Assembly: GCF_004087835.1 (NCBI RefSeq)
Contig: NZ_CP035119.1
Location: forward strand, 2,480,001-2,544,000
Direction of reading: 5' to 3'
DNA from: Halorussus pelagicus
GTDB lineage: Archaea > Halobacteriota > Halobacteria > Halobacteriales > Haladaptataceae
Length of the DNA: 64,000 nt
Below, one piece after another: positions 33,884 through 43,129 of this stretch. Below the pieces are notes generated by a model that was given only the letters and a program-made list of their open reading frames with translations, ran no database searches and was not told where the DNA came from. A program made the translations under genes and the position numbers. How positions within the stretch are numbered: the stretch's first letter is position 1; every line of letters starts with the position of its first letter.

Positions 33884-35302
33884 TCAGTCGTCGCCGATGT
33901 CCGGCGACTCACCCGACGACCCACCGGCCGACGCGGTGCCGACGTTCTCGCGGAGGTCGGCCTCGATTTCTTCCAGCGAGCGGCCCTTGGTCTCGGGAAC
34001 AACGTAGTAGGTGAACACCAGCGCGATTGCGCTGAGTCCGCCGAACAGCCAGAACGTCGAGGAGGTGCCGACGTTTGCGGTCAGCATCGGGAACGTCAGC
34101 GAGACCAGCAGGTTCGCGCCCCAGTTGGCCACGGTGACGGCTCCCATCGCGGTCCCGCGGACCGACAGCGGGTAAATCTCGGAGATAATGAGCCAGAACA
34201 CCGGTCCGAGACCGATGGCGAAGAAGGCGACGTACAGCATCAGGCTCCCGGTGGCGAACCACCCGAGCACGCCCGAGAACCCCGGCATGTAGAACACCGC
34301 GCCGAGGATGCCCAGCGTCAGCACCATCCCGCCGACGCCGACGAGCAACAGCGCGCGCCGCCCGACGCGGTCGATGAGCGCGATTGCGACGACGGTCATC
34401 ACGACGTTGATGACGCCGATGCCGACCGTCGCCAGAATCGAGGTCGTACTCCCGAAGCCGGTCGATTCGAGGACGGTCGGTGCGTAGTACATCACCGCGT
34501 TGATACCCGTGACCTGCTGGAACACCGCGAGTCCCAGACCGACGACCAGCGCCGGGCGGAGCCACGGCTGAATCAGGTCGCCGAGTCCGGTGCCCGACTG
34601 CTCCTCGACGGTCTCCTCGATTTCCGCCAGCTCCGCTTCGACGCCGCCCTCGCGGGTGCGTTCGAGGACTTCGCGGGCCTCCTCTCGGCGGCCGTGTTCG
34701 AAGAGCCAGCGCGGACTCTCGGGCATCTTCAGCATGCCGACCGCGAGGATGACCGCCGGAACCATCCCGGCCCCGAGCATCCAGCGCCACGCGCCCGCGT
34801 CGGCGAAGGCGTAGTTGACGAAGTACGACGAGAGGATGCCGACCGTGACCATGAGTTGGTTGAGCGAGGTGAGCGCGCCCCGAATCTTCGGCGGCGCTAT
34901 CTCCGAGATGTACAGCGGCCCGACGATGGACGCGAAGCCGATGGCGACCCCGTCGATGAGTCGGCCCAGCACCAGTATCGGAACGTTCGGCGCGAGCGCC
35001 ATCGTCCCCGACCCGATGAAGAAGACGACCGCGCCGAGCAGGATGAGCCGTCGGCGACCGATGCGGTCGGCGAGTTTCCCGCCCAGCGCGGCCCCCACCG
35101 CAGCGCCCGCCATCGCACCGCTGACCACGATGCCCCGGACGAGCGGCGACATCGTGAACGTCTGTTTGATGTACAGGAAGGCACCCGAGATGATGCCCGT
35201 GTCGAACCCGAACAACAGTCCGTTGAGGGCGGCTAACGCGGCGGCGACGTAGATGAACCTGTTACGGCCAGCGCCGACACCCTCCGTATCTATCGTGGAC
35301 AT
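33884..35302 (-). CDS. Sugar porter family MFS transporter
   Basis: 472 residues, 12 membrane segments. Family signatures: FGFDTGIISGAFLYI in TM1, GGKLADRIGRRRLIL after TM2, PESPRWLFEHGR in the central loop, QQVTGINAVMYYAPT in TM7, and the C-terminal PETKGRSLEEIE. It is a proton- or sodium-coupled sugar importer. No sugar catabolic genes are next to it. Dense palindromes lie upstream at 35345-35374. Confidence 0.93.
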   Translation of the reverse strand: MSTIDTEGVGAGRNRFIYVAAALAALNGLLFGFDTGIISGAFLYIKQTFTMSPLVRGIVVSGAMAGAAVGAALGGKLADRIGRRRLILLGAVVFFIGSGTMALAPNVPILVLGRLIDGVAIGFASIVGPLYISEIAPPKIRGALTSLNQLMVTVGILSSYFVNYAFADAGAWRWMLGAGMVPAVILAVGMLKMPESPRWLFEHGRREEAREVLERTREGGVEAELAEIEETVEEQSGTGLGDLIQPWLRPALVVGLGLAVFQQVTGINAVMYYAPTVLESTGFGSTTSILATVGIGVINVVMTVVAIALIDRVGRRALLLVGVGGMVLTLGILGAVFYMPGFSGVLGWFATGSLMLYVAFFAIGLGPVFWLIISEIYPLSVRGTAMGAVTVANWGANLLVSLTFPMLTANVGTSSTFWLFGGLSAIALVFTYYVVPETKGRSLEEIEADLRENVGTASAGGSSGESPDIGDD

Positions 35303-35344
35303 GAAGGAGTTTCAATTCGGCGTGTTCTCGGCGGCGGGTAAGGA

Positions 35345-35374
35345 AAGTTTTGAAAACTTACTACGAGTGTAGTT
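35345..35374. promoter_or_regulatory. Palindromes upstream of the sugar porter
   Basis: AAGTTTT-G-AAAACTT (35345-35359) is immediately followed by ACTAC-GAGT-GTAGT (35360-35373). They sit 43-72 nt before the minus-strand start, just beyond the expected TATA position. The stretch TACT-N8-AGTT (35359-35374) is one base off the TACT-N7/8-GAGTA-like site reported for TrmB sugar regulators. The regulator identity is inference. Confidence 0.45.
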
Positions 35375-35459
35375 AATATTCTACAATTATGAATTTTGTC
35401 CGAGAAGTGGGGCAGACAAGTGGCCAGATTGATACGAACCGACGGCGAACTGCCGGGCG

Positions 35460-36056
35460 ATGACCGACCCCGAGACGATTTCGACCTACCAGTCGGTCGC
35501 CGACGAGTACCGAGAGCGCCACGGCGACCGGTCGGTAGTCCGCGAACTGGTCGAGCAGTTCCTCGACGCGCTCGAACCCGCGACCGGCCGCGAGTCGGCC
35601 CGAATCGCCGACGTGGGCTGTGGTCCCGGTTGGGAGTCAGCCACCTTCGCCGAGCGCGGCCACGAAGTCGTCGGCGCGGACCTCACGCCCGCGTTTCTCC
35701 GGGCGGCCAACGCCCGAGCGCCCAGCGCGTCGTTCGCCCGTATGGACATGCGCAACCTCGGGTTCGCCGCCGACTCGCTGGACGGACTCTGGGCCTGCGC
35801 GTCGTTCCTCCACGTCCCCCGCGCGGACGCTCCCAACACTCTTCGGGAGTTCCGGCGCGCGCTTCGACCCGAGGGCGTTCTCTGTCTCTCGGTCGCTCGG
35901 GGCGACGGCGAGACGGTCGGCGACACCTACGACGAGGACCACCGACAGTTCACGCTCTACCGGGCCGACGAACTGCGCGAACTGGTCGCTGACGCCGGGT
36001 TCGCGGTCGAATCGGTGTCGGACGGCGAGTGGATTCAGTTGTTCGGGCGAGCGTAG
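35460..36056 (+). CDS. Class I SAM-dependent methyltransferase
   Basis: 198 residues. Motif I IADVGCGPGWES, acidic end of strand 2 VVGADLT, motif post II ARMDMRNLGFAADSLDGLWA and motif III LRPEGVLCLSVARG are all visible. The acceptor substrate is not recognisable. Cytoplasmic, single gene, divergent from the sugar porter. Confidence 0.88.
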   Translation: MTDPETISTYQSVADEYRERHGDRSVVRELVEQFLDALEPATGRESARIADVGCGPGWESATFAERGHEVVGADLTPAFLRAANARAPSASFARMDMRNLGFAADSLDGLWACASFLHVPRADAPNTLREFRRALRPEGVLCLSVARGDGETVGDTYDEDHRQFTLYRADELRELVADAGFAVESVSDGEWIQLFGRA

Positions 36057-36089
36057 GTCGGCGACCCCGTTCCGTTTTCGGCGCTTGCC

Positions 36090-36995
36090 TTACTTCTCGT
36101 CTGCGCGCGGCGCGCGAACCGACAGCACGGGTACTTCGGAGGTTCGGACGACTTTCGCTGTCGTACTGCCGAGGAAGTAGCGGTCGATTCCGGTCCTGCC
36201 GTGCGTGCCCATCGTGAGTAAGTCTACCTCGCTGTCGTCCGCGTAGTCGAGCAGTCCCCTCGCAGGAACCCCCTTCTCGACCGCGGTTACGGCGTCCAGT
36301 CCCGCCTCGCGGGCGCGCTCGGCGACTCCATCGGCGGCGTCTTGGGCCTGCGCTTCGAGTTCGTCCAGTATCTGGGTCTCGCCCATCGCGTCGGACGGGT
36401 CGCCCGACGTGCCGACCGCGATTCGGATGTCCACGACGCTGACCGCGTGGACGGTCGCGTCGTACCGTTCGGCGACGGCGAGACCGTGTTCGACCGCAAC
36501 GTCGGCGCAGTCGCTGCCATCGGTCGGAATCAACACGTCGTCGTAGCCGTCCGCGACGCTCCGGTCGGTCGCCTGAACCGTGAACACGGGCACGTCCGCG
36601 AGACGGAGGACGCGCTCGGTCACGCTCCCGGTGACGTATCGGTTCAGTCCGGTCCGGCCGTGCGTTCCCATAAACACGAGGTCGGCGTTCGACTCCTCGG
36701 CGTAGTCGAGGATGCCCTCCGAGGGCTTGCCGTGGACGACTGCCGTGCGAACGTCGTCGTCCGAGTCGGCGAGCGCTTCGAGGTCCGAAATCGTCTCACG
36801 GGCGCGGTCTTCGAGTTGCTCGATGAACGCTTCGTCAACGCCACCCGCGCTGAAGAGACCGCCCTCGCTCTGTACGTCCACGACGTTGACGAGGTGGACC
36901 GCAGCGTCGAAGCGCCGCGCGAGGTCGAAGGCGTGTTCGGCGGCGCGCTCGGCGTGGTCGCTCCCGTCGGTGGGGACAACTACGGTGTCGTACAT
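36090..36995 (-). CDS. Tandem universal stress protein (two UspA domains)
   Basis: 301 residues in two repeats of about 150. Each has the ATP-binding signature: GTHGRTGLNRYVTGSVTERV and GTHGRTGIDRYFLGSTTAKV. The start of each domain is typical (MYDTVVVPTDGS; YDDVLIPTDGS). It would dimerise internally, bind ATP and act in stress responses. TATA-like CTCTTAAGAG (37025-37034), itself a palindrome, lies upstream. Confidence 0.93.
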   Translation of the reverse strand: MYDTVVVPTDGSDHAERAAEHAFDLARRFDAAVHLVNVVDVQSEGGLFSAGGVDEAFIEQLEDRARETISDLEALADSDDDVRTAVVHGKPSEGILDYAEESNADLVFMGTHGRTGLNRYVTGSVTERVLRLADVPVFTVQATDRSVADGYDDVLIPTDGSDCADVAVEHGLAVAERYDATVHAVSVVDIRIAVGTSGDPSDAMGETQILDELEAQAQDAADGVAERAREAGLDAVTAVEKGVPARGLLDYADDSEVDLLTMGTHGRTGIDRYFLGSTTAKVVRTSEVPVLSVRAPRADEK

Positions 36996-37079
36996 GATGA
37001 GTACCGGTAGCTACGACGGACTGACTCTTAAGAGGATTGGGAGGTTCTCGGCGGGCGAGAATCGTGAAAAAGGGTCAGT

Positions 37080-38222
37080 CTACAGCAGGTCGGCGTCCAC
37101 GAGTCTGTCCACGGCCTCACCGATGCGCTCCTTACTGTTGGCGTAGGAGATGCGGGCATACCCCGGCGCGCCGAACGCGCTCCCCGGCACGGTGGCGACG
37201 TGAGCCTGTTCTAAGGCGTCCTCGCACCACGTCTGGTCGTCCTCGGCGACCTCCATCATCAGGTAGAACGCGCCGTCAGGTTCGGGAGCAGCGACGCCCT
37301 CCGCGTCGAGTCTGTCGAGCAGGAACTCGCGGCGCTCGGCGAAGGCCTCGACCATCTCGTCTATCGCCTCGTCGGTGTTTTCGAGGGCTTCGACGCCCGC
37401 GTGCTGGACGAAGTTGGTCGCACAGGACACTGAGTGGGAGTGAAGCTTTCCGGCCTGCGAAATCAGTTCCTCGGGACCCGCGAAGTAGCCGAGTCGCCAC
37501 CCCGTCATCGAGTAGGCCTTCGAGAAGCCGTTGACAGTGACGGTCCGGTCGGCCATCCCCTCGAACGTGCCGAGACTGGTCGGGTCCGGTCCGTAGGTTA
37601 TCTCCCCATAGATTTCGTCGCTGATGACGGTCACGTCGTGTTCGACCGCGAGGTCGCGGACGCCCGCGAGCGCGTCGTCGGAGTAGACTGCGCCCGTGGG
37701 GTTGTTCGGGGAGTTGACGACCAGCAGTTCGGTCTCGTCGGACATCGCGTCGCCGAGTTCGTCCAGCGCGGGTTCGAGTTGGAAGTCGTGGGGCGCGAGA
37801 TCCACGCGGTTCAAGTCTCCGCCCGCGAGTTTGACCATCGCCTCGTAGGAGACCCACGCGGGGTCGAGCAGGACGACCTCGTCGCCGTCGTCCACGAGCG
37901 TCTGGACGGCCTCGTAGAGCGCCTGCTTCGCGCCCGGCGTCACGATGACGTTCTCAGCCTCGTGGTCGAGACCGTCGTCGCGCAACTTCTCGGCGACGAC
38001 TTCGCGGAGTTCGGCGATACCGTTCGAGGAGGTGTAGCCCGTGTGGCCCGCGTCCATCGCTTCCTGCCCAGCCGAGACGATGTTCTCGGGCGTCGGAAAG
38101 TCGGGTTCGCCGACGCTCAGGTCTACCACGTCCGCGCCCTCGGCTTCTAGTTCGGACGCGAGGTTGCTGATGGCGAGCGTCGCGCTCGGTTCGACTCGTT
38201 GGATTCTGTCTGAGAAATGCAT
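37080..38222 (-). CDS. Class I/II pyridoxal-phosphate aminotransferase (AspC/AspB-like)
   Basis: 380 residues from ATG 38222. PLP lysine in VNGFSKAYSMTGWRLGYF, NSPNNPTGAVY, and VSVGEP-like LSVGEPDFPTPENI identify family I aspartate/aromatic aminotransferases. It transfers amino groups between amino acids and 2-oxo acids; exact specificity is not determinable. It lies one nucleotide downstream of ribH on the same strand (ribH stop at 38224), so it is probably co-transcribed. Confidence 0.92.
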   Translation of the reverse strand: MHFSDRIQRVEPSATLAISNLASELEAEGADVVDLSVGEPDFPTPENIVSAGQEAMDAGHTGYTSSNGIAELREVVAEKLRDDGLDHEAENVIVTPGAKQALYEAVQTLVDDGDEVVLLDPAWVSYEAMVKLAGGDLNRVDLAPHDFQLEPALDELGDAMSDETELLVVNSPNNPTGAVYSDDALAGVRDLAVEHDVTVISDEIYGEITYGPDPTSLGTFEGMADRTVTVNGFSKAYSMTGWRLGYFAGPEELISQAGKLHSHSVSCATNFVQHAGVEALENTDEAIDEMVEAFAERREFLLDRLDAEGVAAPEPDGAFYLMMEVAEDDQTWCEDALEQAHVATVPGSAFGAPGYARISYANSKERIGEAVDRLVDADLL

Positions 38223-38223
38223 G

Positions 38224-38625
38224 TTAGAGTTCCTCCGCAAGTTCGATTGCTGCCGCTACCGCCTCGCTACCCTTGTCCGCGCGCTCGCGGGCCTCAGCAC
38301 CGGACATCCCCGGTCCGCTCACGCCGAAGGTGACGGGCGTGTCGCGGTCGAGGCTTACGTCGGTCAGGCCTTGAGCGGTCGCGTCGGCGATGACTCGGTC
38401 GTGGTCGGTGTCGCCGGTCACTATCGTCCCGACCACGGCCACGGCGTCGATTTCGTCGCGCCGGGCCAAGCGGTCGGCCGCGAGCGGCGAATCGTACGCG
38501 CCGGGGACGCGGAGCGTTTCGACCACTTCGACACCGCGGTCGGCGGCGGCCTCGTGGGCGTGTTCTTCCATCTGGTCGGTTACCTCGCGGTTGAACCGCG
38601 AGACGACGAGACCGAGCGAAACCAT
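38224..38625 (-). CDS. ribH: 6,7-dimethyl-8-ribityllumazine synthase
   Basis: 133 residues from ATG 38625. It condenses 5-amino-6-ribitylamino-uracil with dihydroxybutanone phosphate, the penultimate step of riboflavin synthesis. LGLVVSRFNREVTDQM, VPGAYDSPLAADRL, and GTIVTGDTDHDRVIADATAQ (active-site loop with His) match archaeal RibH. Directly upstream of the aminotransferase in the same operon. Confidence 0.9.
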   Translation of the reverse strand: MVSLGLVVSRFNREVTDQMEEHAHEAAADRGVEVVETLRVPGAYDSPLAADRLARRDEIDAVAVVGTIVTGDTDHDRVIADATAQGLTDVSLDRDTPVTFGVSGPGMSGAEARERADKGSEAVAAAIELAEEL

Positions 38626-38705
38626 ATCGTGATGAAGGTTTGGGCGAGTAAAAGAACTACCGTTCTCCGGAAAACTTGTATCCCTCGGGATGGTTTCGGA
38701 AAACG

Positions 38706-40481
38706 ATGACCGCAGACGAGAAGTCCGCCAACGCTCGGCGGTGGTCCCGCGAGTCCGCGACCGCGTTCGGCCGGGCGATTGGCGCGCGCACCGCCGTCGC
38801 CGTGCTGGCGGTGACGGCGCTGTCGCTGTCGCTCCGGTTCTTCGCGCTCGGGTCACGGGCGTTCCACTGGGACGAGGCGCGGGTCGGCTACTGGATTCTG
38901 CGCTACGCCGAGAACGGCATCTGGGAGTACCACGCCGTCATTCACGGGCCGTTCGTCTATCACGTCAACAAGTATCTGTTTCAGCTCTTCGGCGCGAGCG
39001 ACTTCGTGGCGCGCGCCCCGGTCGCGGTGGTCTCGGGCCTGCTCCCGCTGACCGCGTGGCTGTTCCGCGAGCGACTCAACCGCGTCGAGATGGTCACTGT
39101 CGGTCTCTTCTTCGCGGCCAACCCCATCGTCCTCTACTACTCGCGGTTCATGCGCAACGACGTGCTTCTGGCGGCGTTCATGGTGTACGCGCTGGCGTTC
39201 TACGTCCGCCTGTTCGACACCCGCAAACCGCGATACCTCTACGCCGGGACGCTGATGCTCGCGCTGGCGTTCACGACCAAGGAGAACGTGCTGGTCTACG
39301 TCGTGACGTGGGCGGGCGCGGCGGTCCTGCTGTTGGACCACCGATTGCAACTCGTCGCGGGGACCGACGACCGCAAGCAGTTCCTGCGCGAACAGGCCCG
39401 CGAGACGTGGACCGCGCTCTGGCACGGTCGCTGGGGACTCCACCTCGTGTTCGGCCTCCTGTTTTTCTTCGCCGTCGTCGTCTTCTTCTACGCGCCGCGG
39501 TCGCGGGGCATCCCCGAACCCGGTCTCTGGAAGGCATTCTCGAACCCCGGCATGTTCCCCGCGGTAATAGAGGAAGCGACGGTCGGGTCGTGGGAGTCGT
39601 TCATGGGGAAGTGGGGAGAGGGCAACCAGAAGTCGTATCTCGACACGTTCGAGTCGCTGGGAGGGGTCCTCCGGCGGAGTTCGCTCGCGCTCCTCGTGCT
39701 GGCGGGGGTCGGCTTCCTGACCGACCGCTACGTCGGCGACAAACCGCGCGACCTCGTAGCGTTCACCTTCTACTGGGGGTTCGTCAGCATCATCGGCTAC
39801 CCCGTCATCGTGGAGAACGCCTTCCCGTGGGAAGTCATCCACGCGGTCGTTCCGCTGGCGATTCCCGCTGGCGTCGGTCTCGCCATCCTCGTCCGGTGGG
39901 GAAGCGAGTCCGTGACCGATGGAGACGCCGTGAGCGCGACGCTCGCGGCCCTGCTCGTGTTGCTGGTCGCCGGACAGGTGGCGGCCACCGCGGCCAGCAC
40001 GACCTATATGCATCCGGCCGACCAGTATCTCGACGAGGGCGCGTCCGAACGGAACGCGCTCGTCCAGTACGGCCAACCCGCGGAGGGAATCCAGCCGACG
40101 CTCCAACGGGTGCGCTACGCCGTGACTAACAACGACGGCACCGACGTGCTGTACTACGGGTCGGACTTCTACGTCGCTGACGAGTCCGAGAACGACCGAT
40201 GGGCCGCGGGCGGCGGGTGGTACGACCGCCTGCCGATTCCGTGGTACACCGAAATGTACGGCGCGGAGGTAGACAGTACGGACGACGTGCAGGCGGTCGG
40301 GTCGAATCCGCCGCCGGTCGTCGTCGCACGCGCTGGTGACCGCGACGTGGTCGCCCAGCAACTCGACGGCTACCGGGCCTTCGAGGAGGGACTGACCCTC
40401 TGGGGGAGCGAGACGGTCTTCTTCGTGGACGAGGACGCCCTGCCGCCGGAACAGCGAGCGCAGCGAGGCGCGGTTAGTTGA
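38706..40481 (+). CDS. TIGR03663/Agl23-type membrane glycosyltransferase-like protein
   Basis: 591 residues from ATG 38706. About ten membrane segments with the GT39-like acidic motif RAFHWDEARVGYWILRYAE in the first loop and a C-terminal extracytoplasmic domain. This is the archaeal family annotated flippase activity-associated protein Agl23, linked to N-glycan assembly. The initial Asp-Glu motif resembles dolichol-phosphate-sugar utilising transferases. Glycan partners are not nearby. Confidence 0.85.
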   Translation: MTADEKSANARRWSRESATAFGRAIGARTAVAVLAVTALSLSLRFFALGSRAFHWDEARVGYWILRYAENGIWEYHAVIHGPFVYHVNKYLFQLFGASDFVARAPVAVVSGLLPLTAWLFRERLNRVEMVTVGLFFAANPIVLYYSRFMRNDVLLAAFMVYALAFYVRLFDTRKPRYLYAGTLMLALAFTTKENVLVYVVTWAGAAVLLLDHRLQLVAGTDDRKQFLREQARETWTALWHGRWGLHLVFGLLFFFAVVVFFYAPRSRGIPEPGLWKAFSNPGMFPAVIEEATVGSWESFMGKWGEGNQKSYLDTFESLGGVLRRSSLALLVLAGVGFLTDRYVGDKPRDLVAFTFYWGFVSIIGYPVIVENAFPWEVIHAVVPLAIPAGVGLAILVRWGSESVTDGDAVSATLAALLVLLVAGQVAATAASTTYMHPADQYLDEGASERNALVQYGQPAEGIQPTLQRVRYAVTNNDGTDVLYYGSDFYVADESENDRWAAGGGWYDRLPIPWYTEMYGAEVDSTDDVQAVGSNPPPVVVARAGDRDVVAQQLDGYRAFEEGLTLWGSETVFFVDEDALPPEQRAQRGAVS

Positions 40482-40569
40482 ACGCCACCGCCGATTATAT
40501 CCACATTCTTGAACATCTGCTGTCCGAGTTGGCAAATCTTATGCAGGGGCGTCTACAATCTTCGACCGA

Positions 40570-41742
40570 ATGACCGACACAGAGACGCTCGGCGTCGTCG
40601 GCGGGGGACAGCTCGGTCGGATGCTGGCGGAGGCGGCCGCGCCGCTCGGAGTCGAGGTGGTCGTCCTCGACCCCACGCCCGAGTGCCCGGCCTCGCCGGT
40701 CGCCCGCGACCAAATCGTCGGCGAGTTCGACGACGAAGAGGGCGTCCGAGAGTTGGCCGCGCGCGCGGACTACGTGACCTACGAAATCGAGTTGGCCGAC
40801 CCGGACCTGCTCGCGGCGGTCGAAGACGAGTACGACGTGCCCGTCAACCCCGACCCCGAGACGCTCCGGACGATTCAGGACAAGTTGGTGCAAAACGAGG
40901 CCCTGCGGGACGCCGGGGTTCCGGTGCCCGAGTTCCGGCGAGTCGGCGACCGCGAGGAGTTGGACGCCGCCGTCGAGCAGTTCGGCTACCCCGTCATGCT
41001 CAAGGCCCGCGAGGGCGGTTACGACGGCCGAGGTAACGTCCCGATAACCGACCCGAGCGAGGCAGACGACGCGCTCGATGCGGTCTCCGGCGGCGCGGTG
41101 GTCGAGGAGTTCGTGGACTTCGAGCGCGAGGTCTCGGTCATCGGCGTGAAGGGCGCGGACGGCGAGACGGCCGCCTTCCCGCTGGGCGAGAACGTCCACC
41201 GCGAGGAGATTCTGCGCGAGACGGTCGTTCCCGCCCGGACGAGCGAGACCGTCGCCGAGCGCGCCCGCGAGGTGGCCGAGGACGTGCTGGCGATGCTGTC
41301 GGGACGGGGCGTCTACGGCATCGAGCTGTTCGAGACGAGCGAGGGTGAGATTCTGGTCAACGAAATCGCCCCGCGGCCCCACAACTCGGGCCACTACACT
41401 ATCGAGGGCGCGCTGACCTCCCAGTTCGAACAGCACGTCCGCGCCGTGACGGGGCGACCGCTCGGCGCGACCGACCTCCGGAGTCCCACGGTGTCGGCGA
41501 ACCTGCTCGGTGGGGGCGACGAGCGCAGACCCGCCGACTGGTCGGGCGACGACGCGATTTTGCGCCATCCGGGCGCGAGTCTCCACTGGTACGGCAAACA
41601 CGAGGTCTACCCCCTGCGGAAGATGGGCCACTTCACGGTCGTCGGCGACCGTGAGGAGAACGATGCGAGCGGCGAGGGCACGACGACCGACCGCCTGCTC
41701 GATACGGCGCGCGACCTGCGCGACGAGGTGACTTTCGAATGA
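40570..41742 (+). CDS. purK: 5-(carboxyamino)imidazole ribonucleotide synthase
   Basis: 390 residues, ATP-grasp. N-terminal GVVGGGQLGRMLAEAAAPLG, ATP-binding FGYPVMLKAREGGYDGRGN, and EIAPRPHNSGHYTIEGALTS are diagnostic. It carboxylates aminoimidazole ribonucleotide with bicarbonate and ATP in purine synthesis. TATA-like AAATCTTATGC lies about 29 nt before ATG 40570. Its stop overlaps purE by 4 nt. Confidence 0.95.
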   Translation: MTDTETLGVVGGGQLGRMLAEAAAPLGVEVVVLDPTPECPASPVARDQIVGEFDDEEGVRELAARADYVTYEIELADPDLLAAVEDEYDVPVNPDPETLRTIQDKLVQNEALRDAGVPVPEFRRVGDREELDAAVEQFGYPVMLKAREGGYDGRGNVPITDPSEADDALDAVSGGAVVEEFVDFEREVSVIGVKGADGETAAFPLGENVHREEILRETVVPARTSETVAERAREVAEDVLAMLSGRGVYGIELFETSEGEILVNEIAPRPHNSGHYTIEGALTSQFEQHVRAVTGRPLGATDLRSPTVSANLLGGGDERRPADWSGDDAILRHPGASLHWYGKHEVYPLRKMGHFTVVGDREENDASGEGTTTDRLLDTARDLRDEVTFE

Positions 41743-42380
41743 GCGAGACCAAACTCCAGACACTCATCGACGACCTGCGAGCGGAGGCACAGCGCGACAG
41801 AGACCCCGAGAAGACGCCCGACATCGGCATCGTGATGGGGAGCGACTCGGACCTCGACGTGATGGCGGGGTCTGCGGACGGCCGACCCGGAGCCTACGAC
41901 GCGCTGACGGAACTCGGCTTCGAGGAAGTGACCGACTACGACGACCCGCCGGAAGCGCGGTTCACCTTCGAGACCTACGTGGTCTCGGCCCATCGGACGC
42001 CCGAGTTAATGTACGCCTACGCCGAGACCGCCGAGGAGCGCGGTCTCGATGTCATCATCGCGGGCGCTGGCGGCAAGTCCGCCGACCTGCCGAACATGAC
42101 CGCCTCGCTGGCCTACCCGCTTCCGGTCATCGGCGTCCCGGTCCAAGAGAAGTCTCTGCCCTCCGTCGTCGGGATGCCACAAGGCGCACCGCTTGTCGCG
42201 GTTGACGCGGGCAAGTCGTTCAACGCGGCGCTGTCGGCGGTTCAGATTCTCTCGCGCCAGCACGAGGCGTTGCGCGAGGAACTGGTCGCGTACCACGACG
42301 ACTTGCAGGAGGGCGTCGCCGACGTATCCCGACGACTCCACGAGGAGGGGACGCCGGGGTTCCGCGAATCGGAGGAGTGA
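41739..42380 (+). CDS. purE: 5-(carboxyamino)imidazole ribonucleotide mutase
   Basis: 213 residues; moves the N-carboxyl group of N5-CAIR to carbon 4. Class I signatures GIVMGSDSDLDVM, VVSAHRTPELMYAYAE and AGAGGKSADLPNMTASL are present. It is longer than the usual ~165 residues because of an acidic insert after GSDSDLDVM and a C-terminal tail. Coupled to purK by an ATGA overlap. Confidence 0.95.
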   Translation: MSETKLQTLIDDLRAEAQRDRDPEKTPDIGIVMGSDSDLDVMAGSADGRPGAYDALTELGFEEVTDYDDPPEARFTFETYVVSAHRTPELMYAYAETAEERGLDVIIAGAGGKSADLPNMTASLAYPLPVIGVPVQEKSLPSVVGMPQGAPLVAVDAGKSFNAALSAVQILSRQHEALREELVAYHDDLQEGVADVSRRLHEEGTPGFRESEE

Positions 42381-42424
42381 CCGACTCGCACGCAATCGCC
42401 ACTTGATTTCTTCGCGTGCGGGCG

Positions 42425-42692
42425 CGACGCCGCGGCGTCGAGAGCCGACCGACCCGACCCCGTATCCGACGGTCCGGACCGTTCCGCCCGGCATTTCGGC
42501 GGTGTGGTCGGGTTAACGTCAGCGAATCGGTATCGCGCTGTGACGGTTCCGAGAAGGCTCCCACTCGGAACACCGATTCCGAGTAGAAATATCCGGTTTC
42601 CCGACAGAATCTGTCAATCCGACGAACGGGGTGTGAGGCGGCCAGATTCGTCCGAATCGGAAGAATCAACGCTTATGAGGGTGCGCTCATAA
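42425..42692. promoter_or_regulatory. Cluster of five perfect palindromes upstream of the complex I operon
   Basis: In the gene-free 42381-42718 region: CGACGCC-GC-GGCGTCG (42425-42440), ACTCGGAA-CACCGA-TTCCGAGT (42563-42584), GACAGA-A-TCTGTC (42603-42615), GATTCG-TC-CGAATC (42645-42658) and TTATGAG-GGTGCG-CTCATAA (42673-42692). The last ends 26 nt before nuoA and overlaps the expected TATA position (CTCATAATC). The first shares 21 identical bases (42413-42433 versus 3328-3348) with the outer end of the DUF5791 inverted repeat. Confidence 0.7.
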
Positions 42693-42718
42693 TCTCGGGA
42701 TGGTAGGAGAATATCGGC

Positions 42719-43129
42719 ATGAATCCATGGATAGCTATTGGCGCGTTAGCGCTGGTGGGGCTGTTGATACCGTTCGGGATGATGACGGTGTCCAGCCTGC
42801 TCCGGCCGACCGTGCCCGAGAAAGGTAAATACGCCACCTACGAGAGCGGCGAAGTGCCGACGGGCGGCACGCGAATCCGATTCAACATACAGTACTACAT
42901 GGTCGCGTTGCTGTTCGTCGTCTTCGACATCGAGACCGTCCTCATCTTCCCTTGGACGGTTATCTACAGGAACGCGGTCTCGATGGAGAGCGTCGGCCTG
43001 ATGGGAGCCTTGTTCCCGATGCTTGTGTTTGTCGGCATTCTCATCGTCGGTCTCGGCTGGGCGTGGCGTAACGGTGCCGTACGGTGGGTTCGCAACCCCG
43101 ACCGTTCGCAACGGAGCGTGGATAGATAA
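42719..43129 (+). CDS. nuoA: NADH-quinone oxidoreductase subunit A
   Basis: 136 residues, three membrane helices. The conserved loop and TM2 sequence KYATYESGEVPTGGTRIRFN and QYYMVALLFVVFDIETVLIF is diagnostic. A membrane subunit near the quinone site of complex I. First gene of the nuo operon; its stop TAA shares a base with the nuoB ATG. Confidence 0.95.
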   Translation: MNPWIAIGALALVGLLIPFGMMTVSSLLRPTVPEKGKYATYESGEVPTGGTRIRFNIQYYMVALLFVVFDIETVLIFPWTVIYRNAVSMESVGLMGALFPMLVFVGILIVGLGWAWRNGAVRWVRNPDRSQRSVDR

